Origin: Schizochytrium sp. CCTCC M209059
Lineage: Eukaryota; Sar; Bigyra; Thraustochytrida; Thraustochytriidae
Length of the DNA: 64,000 nt
Direction of reading: 5' to 3'
Assembly (NCBI GenBank): GCA_000818945.1
Contig: KN805393.1
Coordinates: 1 to 64,000 of the forward strand
The notes under the pieces: generated by a model
Databases searched by the model: none
What the model saw: only the letters and a program-made list of their open reading frames with translations
Told to the model about the DNA's origin: nothing
Made by a program: the position numbers and the translations under genes
Part shown: piece after piece, positions 50,627 to 59,901 of the stretch
How positions within the stretch are numbered: position 1 is the first letter of the stretch
Layout: every line of letters begins with the position of its first letter

Positions 50627-53440
50627 ATGTCGGCCAACGCGCCAGAGTATGAAGGCGAAGACGCCATGTATGGAAACGAGGATGCGGAGCGCGCTGGCGG
50701 TGTGAACGCCGAGCGCAATGGTAGCGACGATGACAACGACGACGGCGACAACGATGATGATGATGATATCGAGGAAGTCGGCCGCCATGGCGCCTTTGCG
50801 ACGCGCGAGGATGCCGAGGAGGCAGTCCGCGCTATTGGCCAGACGCCAATGCTCGACTCGGTGCAAGAAATGCTGCGCAAGCAGCAAGTGAGCGAGCTCA
50901 AGGAAAAAGAGCTCGCGCTTGACGATCTTCGCGAGGATCTCAAGCGCGCACAACAGAGCCGGGAGACACTTGGTGTGACGCTGTACGGGCTGCAGCAGCA
51001 GCTCGCCTCGCTTCAGGTGCAGCTCGAAACTACGCACAATGAATTCGCAGACACCTCGAGGAGTCGTGCTGATGCCGAGCAAGAGTCTCGCGAACGACGT
51101 CGTGTTCTCGAGACATGCTCACGCGAAGTCAAGCTCGCCGAGGAAAAAGTCAAGGCTGCCAAACAAGAAGAAAACGCCGTCAAAGCTGCCGTCCGCCAGG
51201 TCGAGGCATACCTCGAAGAGACGCGTGGCGAAATTGCAGTCATGCGACGAGCAACGCACAAAACGGAGGAGGCCGTGGGCAAGCTTGAAAAGAAAAAGCA
51301 GGAGCAGGATCTTTACATTGACTCGCGTGTCGAAAAGGTGAAGCAGCTCCAAGAAGAAATCGCCATGATCGAGGCTCAGCGGCAGTCGCAAAAGGAAGAA
51401 ACGGATGCCGCCGAAACGACACTTCGCGAGGCCGGAAAGGAAATGCAAACGACCCAATTCGAAAAGAAACAGGTCATGCAAGAATGGAACAGCACGCTCA
51501 TTGCGCTGCAAAAGCGAGATGAAGCCCACGAGGCCATGGTACGCACAATTCAGGAGAAAAAGGAAGAAATTCGAGCCGTGCGCGCTGAGATCGAAGGCTA
51601 CAAGGTAAGCGCTTCCAAGGTGCAGTTCGAAAGCGAAAAGCTTGTCGAGCGCAAGGTGCGTCAGGAACACGCGCTCAAACAGGTAGAGGACGCTCTCACC
51701 AAGTATGAAAAGGCGTACCTCAAGCTGAGCGACCAATTTAGCATGCTCAACAAGAGCCTTGAGCAGCAAGACGCTGAAGCGCACAAATTCCACGGCATTC
51801 TCGCAAACTGCAACAAGACCATCAAGAGTCTCCAGTCCAAGGTAAGCGTCGTGGATCGCCAGCGTCATGCCGTCGAAGAGGAAACCTCTGCTTTGCTGAA
51901 TGATCGTACGACCATGAGCAAGGCTGCCAAAAATCTTGCGCGCGAGGCTGCCAAGCTGCAAAAGGATGTGCACGCCAAGGAGATGGAGGTGGCCGTGTCG
52001 GAGAATGAGCTTTCACGCATCAAGATTGATCGACTCAACACGCAGGCACACGGCAACCAACTTCAAGAGGAAGTGGACCGTCTCGTTGCCGATCTCGACG
52101 AAAAGGACAAGATGATTGAAAAATACAAGCTAGAAATTCGCCAGCGCCATGATCAAATCGAGAAGAAAATGTACGTCAAAGACAGGCTCAATCGCAAGCT
52201 TGAAGTCATGGCCGCGAACCAGGAAGGCCCGGAGAACCTCGGCCCGCTCGAAGCTACCATCAAGAATCTGACCAAGGAAACGACTGCCCTGAGCGCCCAG
52301 AACCGCGAGCTGGAGAGAACGTGGCTCAAATTGCAGACCGAATTTGTTCAAGTTGTGAATGAGATGGAACAAGAGACCACGACGGTGCACGAACTCACGA
52401 GCACCGAGACCATTTTGCAGCAAAAGAAAAAGCGACTTGACAACCGCATTCACGCCCAGAGTGCCGAACTCCAGGATCTCGAGGGAAGGGTCCGTCGCAT
52501 GCATAATGACATGCACAAGCTCAACAGCCTTATTGCCGAACACAAGGACAAGCAGGACTCTCTTGCCAATGTGAACGAAGTGATGCAAGCCGAGTTCATT
52601 AGTGAGCTCAAGGAACTTGAGGCGCAGTCGGTGGACGCCGAGGCACGGATTGAGAAGACCAAGATGGAAAAGCAGTCCCTGCTTGACGAAATCATGGAAT
52701 CTGAGCGTCAGATCAAGCTTTGGGAGAAGAAGATCCAGCTCGAAAAGGAAACACAGGAGGCGCTCGACCCCACTGTCGGTCAGTCCGAGGTCAAGGCCAT
52801 GGAGAAAGAAATTCACCGCATGAAGATTCGCCTAGGCAATTTGCACCGAGAGCAGGAGAAAATGATCAAGGAGATGGAAATGGCAATTCTCAAGCGCGAA
52901 ACAATTGCAACGCGTCGAAAGGGCGCAGCAAAGGCTGCGATGCACGCTGGGGGTCGTCGACTTCGTCCAGGAAGTGACGAGGCTATTGCTGAAATGACCG
53001 AGGCCGAGCTTCCACGCAAGCTCAAGCTTGAGCGAAAGGAGGTCAAACAGCATACGCGAGAGTGCCTCGAGTACGAGCGCGGCATTGCGGACCGTCTTCA
53101 GGAATCTGAGAACATGACGCTTGAACTCGAAAAGGCGAGCAACCAGTTTGCCGAGGTCGAAGACGCCATCGCCACCAAGAAGCGAGCCATTAATGAGGCG
53201 CTTTATCAAAAGCAGCGTAATATTGAGACGCTTAATCGGACACAGTCTCTGGTCGCGCGATACGTGGATTTTGCTCGCTCCCCGGCTGCTGAGCCCCCCG
53301 TCTCGCAGGAGGAGGCAGACATTATGCTCGATCAATCTCAGGATCAGATTGAGACCATTCGCCAAACGCTCAAGAAGATGGAGGCTTCGCATCCGCACTT
53401 GCAAGAGATCCTCGACAGAGTCGCCAAGCTTTTGGAGTGA
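50627..53440 (+). CDS. CCDC40: CCDC40-like axonemal ruler protein
   Basis: A 937-aa protein from the ATG at 50627; the frame upstream has no ATG. An acidic N-terminus with DDDNDDGDNDDDDD is followed, from about residue 85 to the end, by nearly continuous coiled coil. The stretch EQDLYIDSRVEKVKQLQEEI...EKKQVMQEWNSTLIALQKRDEA matches the most conserved part of CCDC40 (QDLYVD...V..L..EI..YEAQ, KKQLMQQW.SSL..M.RRDEA). CCDC40 with CCDC39 forms the 96-nm repeat ruler that positions inner dynein arms and the nexin-dynein regulatory complex. No CCDC39 is in the window. Length is somewhat below the human protein (about 1140). Confidence 0.88.
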   Translation: MSANAPEYEGEDAMYGNEDAERAGGVNAERNGSDDDNDDGDNDDDDDIEEVGRHGAFATREDAEEAVRAIGQTPMLDSVQEMLRKQQVSELKEKELALDDLREDLKRAQQSRETLGVTLYGLQQQLASLQVQLETTHNEFADTSRSRADAEQESRERRRVLETCSREVKLAEEKVKAAKQEENAVKAAVRQVEAYLEETRGEIAVMRRATHKTEEAVGKLEKKKQEQDLYIDSRVEKVKQLQEEIAMIEAQRQSQKEETDAAETTLREAGKEMQTTQFEKKQVMQEWNSTLIALQKRDEAHEAMVRTIQEKKEEIRAVRAEIEGYKVSASKVQFESEKLVERKVRQEHALKQVEDALTKYEKAYLKLSDQFSMLNKSLEQQDAEAHKFHGILANCNKTIKSLQSKVSVVDRQRHAVEEETSALLNDRTTMSKAAKNLAREAAKLQKDVHAKEMEVAVSENELSRIKIDRLNTQAHGNQLQEEVDRLVADLDEKDKMIEKYKLEIRQRHDQIEKKMYVKDRLNRKLEVMAANQEGPENLGPLEATIKNLTKETTALSAQNRELERTWLKLQTEFVQVVNEMEQETTTVHELTSTETILQQKKKRLDNRIHAQSAELQDLEGRVRRMHNDMHKLNSLIAEHKDKQDSLANVNEVMQAEFISELKELEAQSVDAEARIEKTKMEKQSLLDEIMESERQIKLWEKKIQLEKETQEALDPTVGQSEVKAMEKEIHRMKIRLGNLHREQEKMIKEMEMAILKRETIATRRKGAAKAAMHAGGRRLRPGSDEAIAEMTEAELPRKLKLERKEVKQHTRECLEYERGIADRLQESENMTLELEKASNQFAEVEDAIATKKRAINEALYQKQRNIETLNRTQSLVARYVDFARSPAAEPPVSQEEADIMLDQSQDQIETIRQTLKKMEASHPHLQEILDRVAKLLE

Positions 53441-53580
53441 GTGCCTCATAATTTCCCTGTGCTTTAGTCCAACAACAAATAGTTAGAAAAAGAAGAAGAT
53501 CATGTATGGCTTTGGCTTGTTTCCAATATGGGGTGCGCGGGGCTAACATAACAGTAAGTGGGCTCGTCATCGCCAGGGGT

Positions 53581-55053
53581 CTAGAGCTCCTCATGCAGCT
53601 CTCCCACCAGATCATCGGCAAGATCATTCTCGCCCCCCTCTCCATAGTCGTCGCCCTCCTCGTCGTAAGCGTCGTAAGCGTCGTATTCGTCTGTTTCAGC
53701 GACGGCTGATTCTGCTGGGCCGGCATACTTGCCGTTGGATCCAGGGACGACATGTTTGAACCATTCTGGGTCATTTAAAGGGCGGTAATGGAAAAAGACG
53801 TTTGTATAAGACTCGCCCTGAAATGGTTCGGGCCGTCCATGAACGCAGTGTGCGCTCTCGTACAGCATGGCCTGACCGGTCTGTAGGTCCGAATAGATGG
53901 CGTCGCCCTGGATGTTGAAAATTTCCAGATCCCAATCCTTGTCGACACCACGCTGCTCTACATTGATAATGGCTGAGACAGCGTGCGTAGCGTGGCGATC
54001 AATGTGAGGCAATAGCACGGCGCCTCGGTGGTACGTACGAATGCCGTACAAGTCAGTTGGCTCGAGTTGCGTCTGTGCCCATGCTTCTAGCACTGGCTGG
54101 AACCATGCATGCCACTTGTGCTTGGTAGCGAATGAGGGCGGGACCAATGCCGAATCCGCTTTCCACGTGTTGATATGAATACTCCCACCCATGTCTTCGT
54201 GGAAGGCACGTTCGCGGTTCACATTGAAGAATCGCCGAATATCGCCAAGAAGTCGGCGCGGCGTCTTGATTCGTTTGTAGCCGTCGACCGTAAAGTTGAC
54301 CTTAATTTGCGCCAGTCGGCGCTTTTCAGAGCTTTCGAGACGCGTTAACTGCGCCCTGGTCGGATCCTGGCGCGAGCCGATGGCACTAGGGAACTGCCCG
54401 ATCCGAAAGAATTCCTCGGTGGTGATTTTGAAGTCATAGGTTGTACCATTCGGGTGCACAAGAGCGAATTTATGACCAATGTAGGTTTGTCTCCATTGCG
54501 TGTTACGCTCTCCAGGTTTGAGCTTGCCCACGTGAACGAGGCGATCGCCGTTGCGCCAGTTCATGTCGAGCGTGACGTCGAGAAAGTTAACCCAACCCGC
54601 GCTCGTCTGAAGCGACTTATTTAACCAATCCTGCAGCTTGCCGTCTTGCGCGGTACGCACCTCGTACGTGGCATTGCAATACTCGAATTCCACGCCACGC
54701 TGTAGAAAAACCGGGCCTTGGTCTCGTCCAAAGAGCTTTTCATAGGCTTCCTCCTCTTCAAAGAAGGCTACGCTTGCAAGGTCTCCGAGGAGGCCTCGGC
54801 TTTGTAGTATTGTGTGCAGCGCCTCGCCGTCCGCGCGCGAACGGGCGAGGTACAGATTTGCGTCCAGGAACCCCTTGCCGTCAGAGTCCAGCGCCGCGTG
54901 CAAGATCGTTTCACTTGCCAGCTGGACCTCACTGCCGCGAAGGACCAGGAGCTCCGTCGTGCCGGCCTCGCACACGGTTGCTGCCGCTGCGGCCGCCAGC
55001 AGCGCTACGGCTGCCAGCGCCTTTCCCGAGCGCGCCGTTCTCGAGCGCGCCAT
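53581..55053 (-). CDS. ER 2-oxoglutarate/Fe(II) oxygenase with VHL beta-like module and HEEL tail
   Basis: A 490-aa single-exon gene. An Arg-then-Ala-rich signal peptide (LAAVALLAAAAAATVCEAG) leads into a lumenal protein. Residues about 155-215 (GWVNFLDVTLDMNWRNGD, then HVGKLKPG, then TYIGHKFAL) carry the W..x-G...Y/H..L.PG....(T/S)Y.GH.(W/F) pattern of the von Hippel-Lindau beta domain, which binds hydroxyproline in animals. The C-terminal half is a prolyl-4-hydroxylase-like jelly roll. The iron ligands are LPHIDRH (H-x-D) and CVHGRPEP (distal His), with SYTNVFFHYRP in the last strand. An acidic Asp/Tyr-rich tail ends HEEL, a KDEL-like ER retrieval signal. Hydroxylation of secretory-pathway proteins, probably on proline, is inferred. 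The 2-OG-binding basic residue is not certain. Confidence 0.8.
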   Translation of the reverse strand: MARSRTARSGKALAAVALLAAAAAATVCEAGTTELLVLRGSEVQLASETILHAALDSDGKGFLDANLYLARSRADGEALHTILQSRGLLGDLASVAFFEEEEAYEKLFGRDQGPVFLQRGVEFEYCNATYEVRTAQDGKLQDWLNKSLQTSAGWVNFLDVTLDMNWRNGDRLVHVGKLKPGERNTQWRQTYIGHKFALVHPNGTTYDFKITTEEFFRIGQFPSAIGSRQDPTRAQLTRLESSEKRRLAQIKVNFTVDGYKRIKTPRRLLGDIRRFFNVNRERAFHEDMGGSIHINTWKADSALVPPSFATKHKWHAWFQPVLEAWAQTQLEPTDLYGIRTYHRGAVLLPHIDRHATHAVSAIINVEQRGVDKDWDLEIFNIQGDAIYSDLQTGQAMLYESAHCVHGRPEPFQGESYTNVFFHYRPLNDPEWFKHVVPGSNGKYAGPAESAVAETDEYDAYDAYDEEGDDYGEGGENDLADDLVGELHEEL

Positions 55054-55521
55054 CGTGGCGTTCGACAGTTGCAGCAGTCTCTTCGGTTTGCTTTTATGAG
55101 TGATCGTCGACGATCGTCGATCAGGTTTAGTTTGGGGGTTGCCCTGATGTAAAAGAGCAGTTTAAAGATGATGGAAATCTCGGCGTGAAAAGGAAGCGGC
55201 AGCCAAAGAGCTTGAGGCCAATTCTGCTCTGCAAGTCAAAAGCAGTTGTAGCACTGCCGCAAGATAAAGCGTTTACCCACGTATACCATGATTTATTTGC
55301 TTTGATTCTTAGGGGTCGAGGGGAAAGAGGGTATTGGCTCGACAATTCGACCGTTTACAAATGCTTCATTTATTACGCTGTGCTTCCAAATTAACTCTTC
55401 TGGCTATCACCACAGACAGAAAAGTCCGCGTTCTGAGTACGTTTCGCGTTTCCGTAAAAAAAGAAAAAGCTGTTTCTCCAATCTTGACTTGGAGGTGAGC
55501 AAGCTCGAGGCGTCGTGGTGA

Positions 55522-55905
55522 TCAAGAGTCAGCGTTTCGGTCTTCTCCGGACGAATTTGCTGCCACTAAGCTGGCGTCACTGATATTGCGCAGCGAGCTC
55601 GCTTGGCACCGTAATTCAGTTTTTGGACAATGCACTCGATTGCGTGGGATGGCTTCCGCGTTGAATGGCAGCTCAACTGTGCTGCTGAGAGGGTATTCGA
55701 CAACCTGCAAGCATGCATCGAAGAAGTAGGCCAATCTGGCAAACTTCATTTCTAGCTGACCTCGCCCAAAAGTCTGTAGGTCGGGAGGGTCCGTTGGGCA
55801 AGAGTGTGCGTGTCTGGAACGAGGACTGGATGGTGCGGAGGCCGAAAGGCCCGTCGAATAAGTCCTTGCAGCAGCGCCAACGGAAGTAAAAACAGGTGCT
55901 TCCAT
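55522..55905 (-). CDS. doubtful hypothetical reading frame
   Basis: 127 codons from Met 55905. The frame is open about 30 codons further upstream, where a repeated peptide (SVLTSVGDARTSS, then APVFTSVGAAARTYS) reflects an imperfect DNA duplication. The middle reads GQLEMKFARLAYFFDACLQV. No family is recognised and there is no clear start or splice site, so it may be noncoding. Confidence 0.25.
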   Translation of the reverse strand: MEAPVFTSVGAAARTYSTGLSASAPSSPRSRHAHSCPTDPPDLQTFGRGQLEMKFARLAYFFDACLQVVEYPLSSTVELPFNAEAIPRNRVHCPKTELRCQASSLRNISDASLVAANSSGEDRNADS

Positions 55906-55950
55906 CGAAGAAGTCCTTGCATCGCCAACAGAAGTTAAAACAGATCTGAC
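55862..55950. repeat. imperfect tandem duplication of about 45 bp
   Basis: AAGTCCTTGCAGCAGCGCCAACGGAAGT-like sequence is followed by AAGTCCTTGCATCGCCAACAGAAGTTAAAACAGA-like sequence. The copies differ by small indels and substitutions. Confidence 0.7.
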
Positions 55951-56369
55951 GCCAGCACGAAGCCTTTTACGAAAAATTCATTGCACGAATTGACGGCATT
56001 TGATCATGGAACACTCTAAAAGATTTTTATCATTCCAATGACCTGCCCGATTTCAGATACCATTCGAGTGTTTGTGACTTTTACAAGGAGCAATAGATAT
56101 GCTGAAGCACACCGCGCGCGCGCGCGCAAATAGTTTATGACGCCACAACACTCCAAAGGCTTTGTATTGCACAAGCTACAAATTAATTTCTTGCGAAAGT
56201 GGCTTCGGCTTCCCCTGTGGCCAACGCACCAAAGTAGGCTCTTGCAAAGTCTGGCTTTTTGATCCTTGGGACCTCTAAACGTTAGAAAATTGAAAGCGGG
56301 CAGACTGATCAAGTGCGAAGGAATTCTGTTCCAGACAACAAACGGCTGCAAACATTGTATGGAAAAGAC

Positions 56370-57404
56370 TTATGATTCAAGCATCTTGCTCAGCGACTCC
56401 ATATCCTTGGCAATGGCTTCATCGAGAGATTCACGATCTTCTCTCCACGCCACCGGGGCCTGCGAGGATCGTACTTGAGCCTTTGGCGAGCGTGGCGAGA
56501 CGTCCTGCGCAGGGACCGGAGGAGGCCCAACTGCGTCGAAAATTGAGTTTTCATGCACCCATTCTTGAGGCGTACGGCCCGAAGCGTCTCGCTGTGCGTC
56601 AAGCGTCGCGGCAAATGTCATGGTCCGCAACCAGTCGCGCACATCGTCATGGCCCAAAAGGCATGCCCAATGTAATCCGTTCTGCCCGTCATTGTCGCAG
56701 ACAAGTGGATCGGCCCCTCGCGCAACAAGAAGCTCACAGGTTTCTGCGCATCCATGCTCGCAAGCAATGAGAAAAAGAGACTTGCCACTTTCAGCGTCGC
56801 GCTCGTTCAAGAGGTCAGCCAGTGCCGGCACAATTTCTTGATGGTCTGCACTCTCAGGTGACTCGCCTAGCACTATGCGAAGCGATTGTGCGCTATCGGG
56901 TGAAGTGATCAGGTGACGAAGGAGACCAGGTGTCTTCCACAAGTCTGTATGGGCATTCTTACATGAGGCAAGCACGCGGAGGACTGCAGGGCTTCCTCCA
57001 CTGAGATGCAGTGGCGTGAGGCCGCGCTCGTCTCGATAACCCAAAGATCGTGCAGCCCAGTCGCGTTCTTCGAGCGCAGCAAGAAGCACAGAAACGGCTG
57101 TAGCAGACTTGCTTTCTGCTGCGCAATGGAGCGGCATACGTCCTTTATTATCAAGAGCACATAAGTCGGGGTGCAGCTTCAAAATAGCTCGGACGCTTGA
57201 TTCCTTGCCGCTCATGCACGCGACATGCAATGGCGACATGCCCGTGTGGTCATTGATGGCCCTATTCACAAAGCGCAAGGTGTGTTTTTCGGGCTCCAAG
57301 ATACCCTCGAGTTCGCGCTGTTGGAGCGCCTCGATTGCCTGCGCCAGCGCATCGTCGTCCCCACGTAAGAGCTCAATTTGCAAATTGCGCATGAGCTCGC
57401 CCAT
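56370..57404 (-). CDS. ankyrin-repeat protein
   Basis: A 344-aa single-exon gene with at least five ankyrin units. The clearest are TGMSPLHVACMSGKESSVRA, KGRMPLHCAAESKSATAVSV, RGLTPLHLSGGSPAVLRVLA, SGKSLFLIACEHGCAETCEL and DGQNGLHWACLLGHDDVRDW. A Pro/Ser-rich tail and a final helix (AIAKDMESLSKML) follow. There are no catalytic or membrane features. Ankyrin stacks bind protein partners, and the partner is unknown. It is head-to-head with another ankyrin gene. Confidence 0.85.
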   Translation of the reverse strand: MGELMRNLQIELLRGDDDALAQAIEALQQRELEGILEPEKHTLRFVNRAINDHTGMSPLHVACMSGKESSVRAILKLHPDLCALDNKGRMPLHCAAESKSATAVSVLLAALEERDWAARSLGYRDERGLTPLHLSGGSPAVLRVLASCKNAHTDLWKTPGLLRHLITSPDSAQSLRIVLGESPESADHQEIVPALADLLNERDAESGKSLFLIACEHGCAETCELLVARGADPLVCDNDGQNGLHWACLLGHDDVRDWLRTMTFAATLDAQRDASGRTPQEWVHENSIFDAVGPPPVPAQDVSPRSPKAQVRSSQAPVAWREDRESLDEAIAKDMESLSKMLES

Positions 57405-57859
57405 CGTTTCCTATTACCTTGTTTGTTTATGGGTCTTTCTTCTTGTTGTCGTCTTGTTGTCTTGCGTCGTCGCTGGCGTTGGCCAAGAAGATCGCTCTTT
57501 TTGAAGCTCGGCGGAGTCGAGAGCAACTTGAGTTTCTTCTTGTTACCGTTCACTGTGCTCCCTGCTAAGGGCCTATGCCTGTGCAGTGCAGTGCAGTGCA
57601 GTGCCGATTGTGCTGAGCTGAGTCAAGCAAAGCGGAGCAGAGCCGGGCCGCAATGGTTGTGACGCAACGCGCGTTCGAGCACGTACTTGGTCTGGAGCCT
57701 TGTTCGCGAAGTTCCCATAATGGCGTCAACCGTTGTTGTTGTTCTTAAACTGCGCAACGCAATTTAAAGCGGAGTCGTGGCAAACGAACGATCAATCTAT
57801 CCTCCACAATCTCCAAGGCCTGGACCTAGTCTAATCCTTGGGGCGCGCTCCACGTCGCG
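57405..57859. promoter_or_regulatory. bidirectional promoter between two ankyrin genes
   Basis: 455 bp between divergent starts, with a TGCAG pentamer run at 57581-57604. No gene seen. Confidence 0.5.
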
Positions 57860-58828
57860 ATGGCGGCACGCAGCGCAGAGGGGGCAAGGCTCCGCGCCGC
57901 GGCGCGCAGCAATCTTCTCGGTTCGCCCGCGATCGTATATCGACGCAACGCGCAGCGCGGCGTGGGGGCCAGCCAAGATGCCATCGAGGGCGGCGTGGAG
58001 CTGCTGGCCGCAAAAGTTGAGGATGTGCGCACGGAAAAGGATATGGACTTCAAGGAGGCAGTAAGACCGTGGCCGCGCAAGGAAATCGACGGTAAGACCT
58101 GGCTTTTGTTGCAGCTCGAGAGCAAGATTGGGAAAGAAAGTGAAGGGTTTGATGACTTTGATGACGACGACGACGACAACGAGCTTGTCTCAAATATTAT
58201 GGACCATTCTATCGTGAGTTTGGAGACGGGCGACGTTTACGACATCACTGCAGACAGAAAGCCCGAACTTAAATTTGGTGTGAGGGCAAACGTCCTCGAC
58301 CCGACCTCGATTGAACACATCGTCGATCCGCATACCGGCGTCTTACGTCTCTTTGGCGACACTGTCGCCGAGCTTGTACTTTCTCTAGGCGTTCCTGTGG
58401 ACAGCGCCAGCACGCTCGGCGAGACCGCGCTCATTCAGGCTTCCAGTGCGGCCAACCTGGACGTTTGCAAATGGCTCGTCGAAGAAGGCGGTGCCAACGC
58501 GCGCGCCGCAACACGGACAGGCACCACTTCACTCCATATGGCGGCTGATCTCGGATCAAAGGACCATGAGGAGATGGCACGACTCTTGGCAGGCCCCGGT
58601 AAGGCCGACGTCAATGCAGCCAATGCATGGGGCTTGACGCCGCTGCATATTGCTGCTTTTCGCGGCAACTTGTCCATGGTTCAGCTTCTCTTGGAATTGG
58701 GTGCGGACAATTCGCGCAAAGACGACGATGGCAAGACACCCGGCGACTACGCTCGTAAAGACACATGCTACAAGTCACCTGATGGAACAGTGCACTACAG
58801 TGCGGAAGTGGAGCAGGCACTATCATAG
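57860..58828 (+). CDS. ankyrin-repeat protein, possibly organelle-targeted
   Basis: A 322-aa single-exon gene. The N-terminus (MAARSAEGARLRAAARSNLL) is Arg/Ala-rich without early acids, compatible with a mitochondrial or plastid leader. After an acidic linker (FDDFDDDDDDNE) comes a helical-sheet region of unknown fold. Ankyrin units occupy about residues 185-300 (LGETALIQASSAANLDVCKW, TGTTSLHMAADLGSKDHEEM, WGLTPLHIAAFRGNLSMVQL). The two adjacent ankyrin proteins share no obvious similarity outside the repeats. The Met at 57860 is the first in the frame. Confidence 0.82.
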   Translation: MAARSAEGARLRAAARSNLLGSPAIVYRRNAQRGVGASQDAIEGGVELLAAKVEDVRTEKDMDFKEAVRPWPRKEIDGKTWLLLQLESKIGKESEGFDDFDDDDDDNELVSNIMDHSIVSLETGDVYDITADRKPELKFGVRANVLDPTSIEHIVDPHTGVLRLFGDTVAELVLSLGVPVDSASTLGETALIQASSAANLDVCKWLVEEGGANARAATRTGTTSLHMAADLGSKDHEEMARLLAGPGKADVNAANAWGLTPLHIAAFRGNLSMVQLLLELGADNSRKDDDGKTPGDYARKDTCYKSPDGTVHYSAEVEQALS

Positions 58829-59094
58829 AATTGGTGCAGGCGATCGTATTTCTTTGACTGAACTGATGAAGAACACTTCTACTGCCTGCTTGTCGGTCCA
58901 CTTGCTCTTCCAGAGTACAAACTAAATAAGAGACTTCACTTATGTTTTTTCCCTTTCTTCCTTGCTTAAATTTTCGTCATCAAGAAAAGTAGATTTAGCT
59001 AGTAAGCTAGTATGCTAGCAAGCAAGCAAGTGAGCAAGCCCAAAGAATGATAGCGTCGAAATAAACAAAGAGAAAATACACGAGATGACAGGAT

Positions 59095-59439
59095 TTACTT
59101 TTTCTTCTTCTTCCCGCCACCATCCTTGGCCTTGGGTGGCGCCGGGGCCTTAGGAATAGCACCATCGGGAACTTCGTCGCCTGTCATCCAAAACTTGCGC
59201 TCCTTGAGGAACTCTGCATATCCCGGGACGACGCTTCGGTGGACATGATCCTGTTGATACTTGATGAGCTTGCTCAAGCCTGTGGACTCGTGCGGTGGAA
59301 GGACATCGAAGCTAGCTTTACGGTATAGCAAAGTCATCTTCTCTCTTTCAGGCGGAAATTCCAGGACCGCGTTCACGACCTCTGCGCCGCCGCCCTTGCC
59401 GCCGCCCTTCTTGCCGCCGCCCTTCTTCTTCTTCGCCAT
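59095..59439 (-). CDS. small Lys/Gly-rich conserved-looking protein
   Basis: A 114-aa protein from Met 59439; an in-frame Met 11 codons upstream is less likely. A Lys/Gly N-terminus (MAKKKKGGGKKGGG) and a Lys-rich C-terminus (GGGKKKKK) frame a central compact region: VVNAVLEFPPEREKMTLLYR, LPPHESTGLSKLIKYQQ, YAEFLKERKFWMTGDEVPDG. Many axonemal and other cytoskeletal proteins have such Lys-rich ends, but I do not recognise this one. It is divergent from the ACL4-like gene. Confidence 0.72.
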   Translation of the reverse strand: MAKKKKGGGKKGGGKGGGAEVVNAVLEFPPEREKMTLLYRKASFDVLPPHESTGLSKLIKYQQDHVHRSVVPGYAEFLKERKFWMTGDEVPDGAIPKAPAPPKAKDGGGKKKKK

Positions 59440-59901
59440 CGCGCAAGGGGCCCTGCTGTCGCAGACCCGCACGTGCCTCCTTTTTCTTGTATGACCAACG
59501 GCCCACGAATTCGACCAACTTACGACTGATACACGTGCGCAAGCTTGCTAACCCTCTCGTGCACCGCAAGAAAGACTTGGCCACGACCAAGTCAGGTCGA
59601 ACAGGATAGGATCAGCCGCCGGCCGCAAAAAGCAGAGAGACATGGTCCTCATCGGCGAAATACGCAACGGATCTATCGGCCTTTTGTTTTCCCGAATCGC
59701 CGGGGTCTCGCAGCCAGCCAGCCAGTGGTGCAGGTGGCAAAATCGCAGCGCTGTGCGGAACTCTGGCGAGCGCCGGGCGGGCGGGCTGCTGGCGGGGCAG
59801 AGCTCCCTCGGTCTCGAGGCCTCGGAGAGAGCCGTCTGCGCGGCCCCGAGACCCAAGCGGCTCGATCGGGCTGCAGGCAAGGCAAACAAATAAATAAGAG
59901 G
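59440..59901. other. bidirectional promoter, about 460 bp
   Basis: The stretch lies between the divergent starts of the small Lys-rich gene and the ACL4-like gene. The plus-strand frame is open through much of it (from 59545), but translation there is Arg-rich and the family match starts only after 59902. Confidence 0.5.

Larger units (their letters stand above)
55054..56369. other. intergenic region with one doubtful reading frame
   Basis: The region lies upstream of the oxygenase and downstream of an ankyrin gene, mostly AT-rich and without gene features except the doubtful frame and imperfect duplication listed separately. Confidence 0.45.

Noticed and set aside
59545..59901. N-terminal extension of the ACL4-like frame
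   Set aside because: It is Arg-rich, matches no family and overlaps the divergent promoter. The TPR protein starts at 59902.
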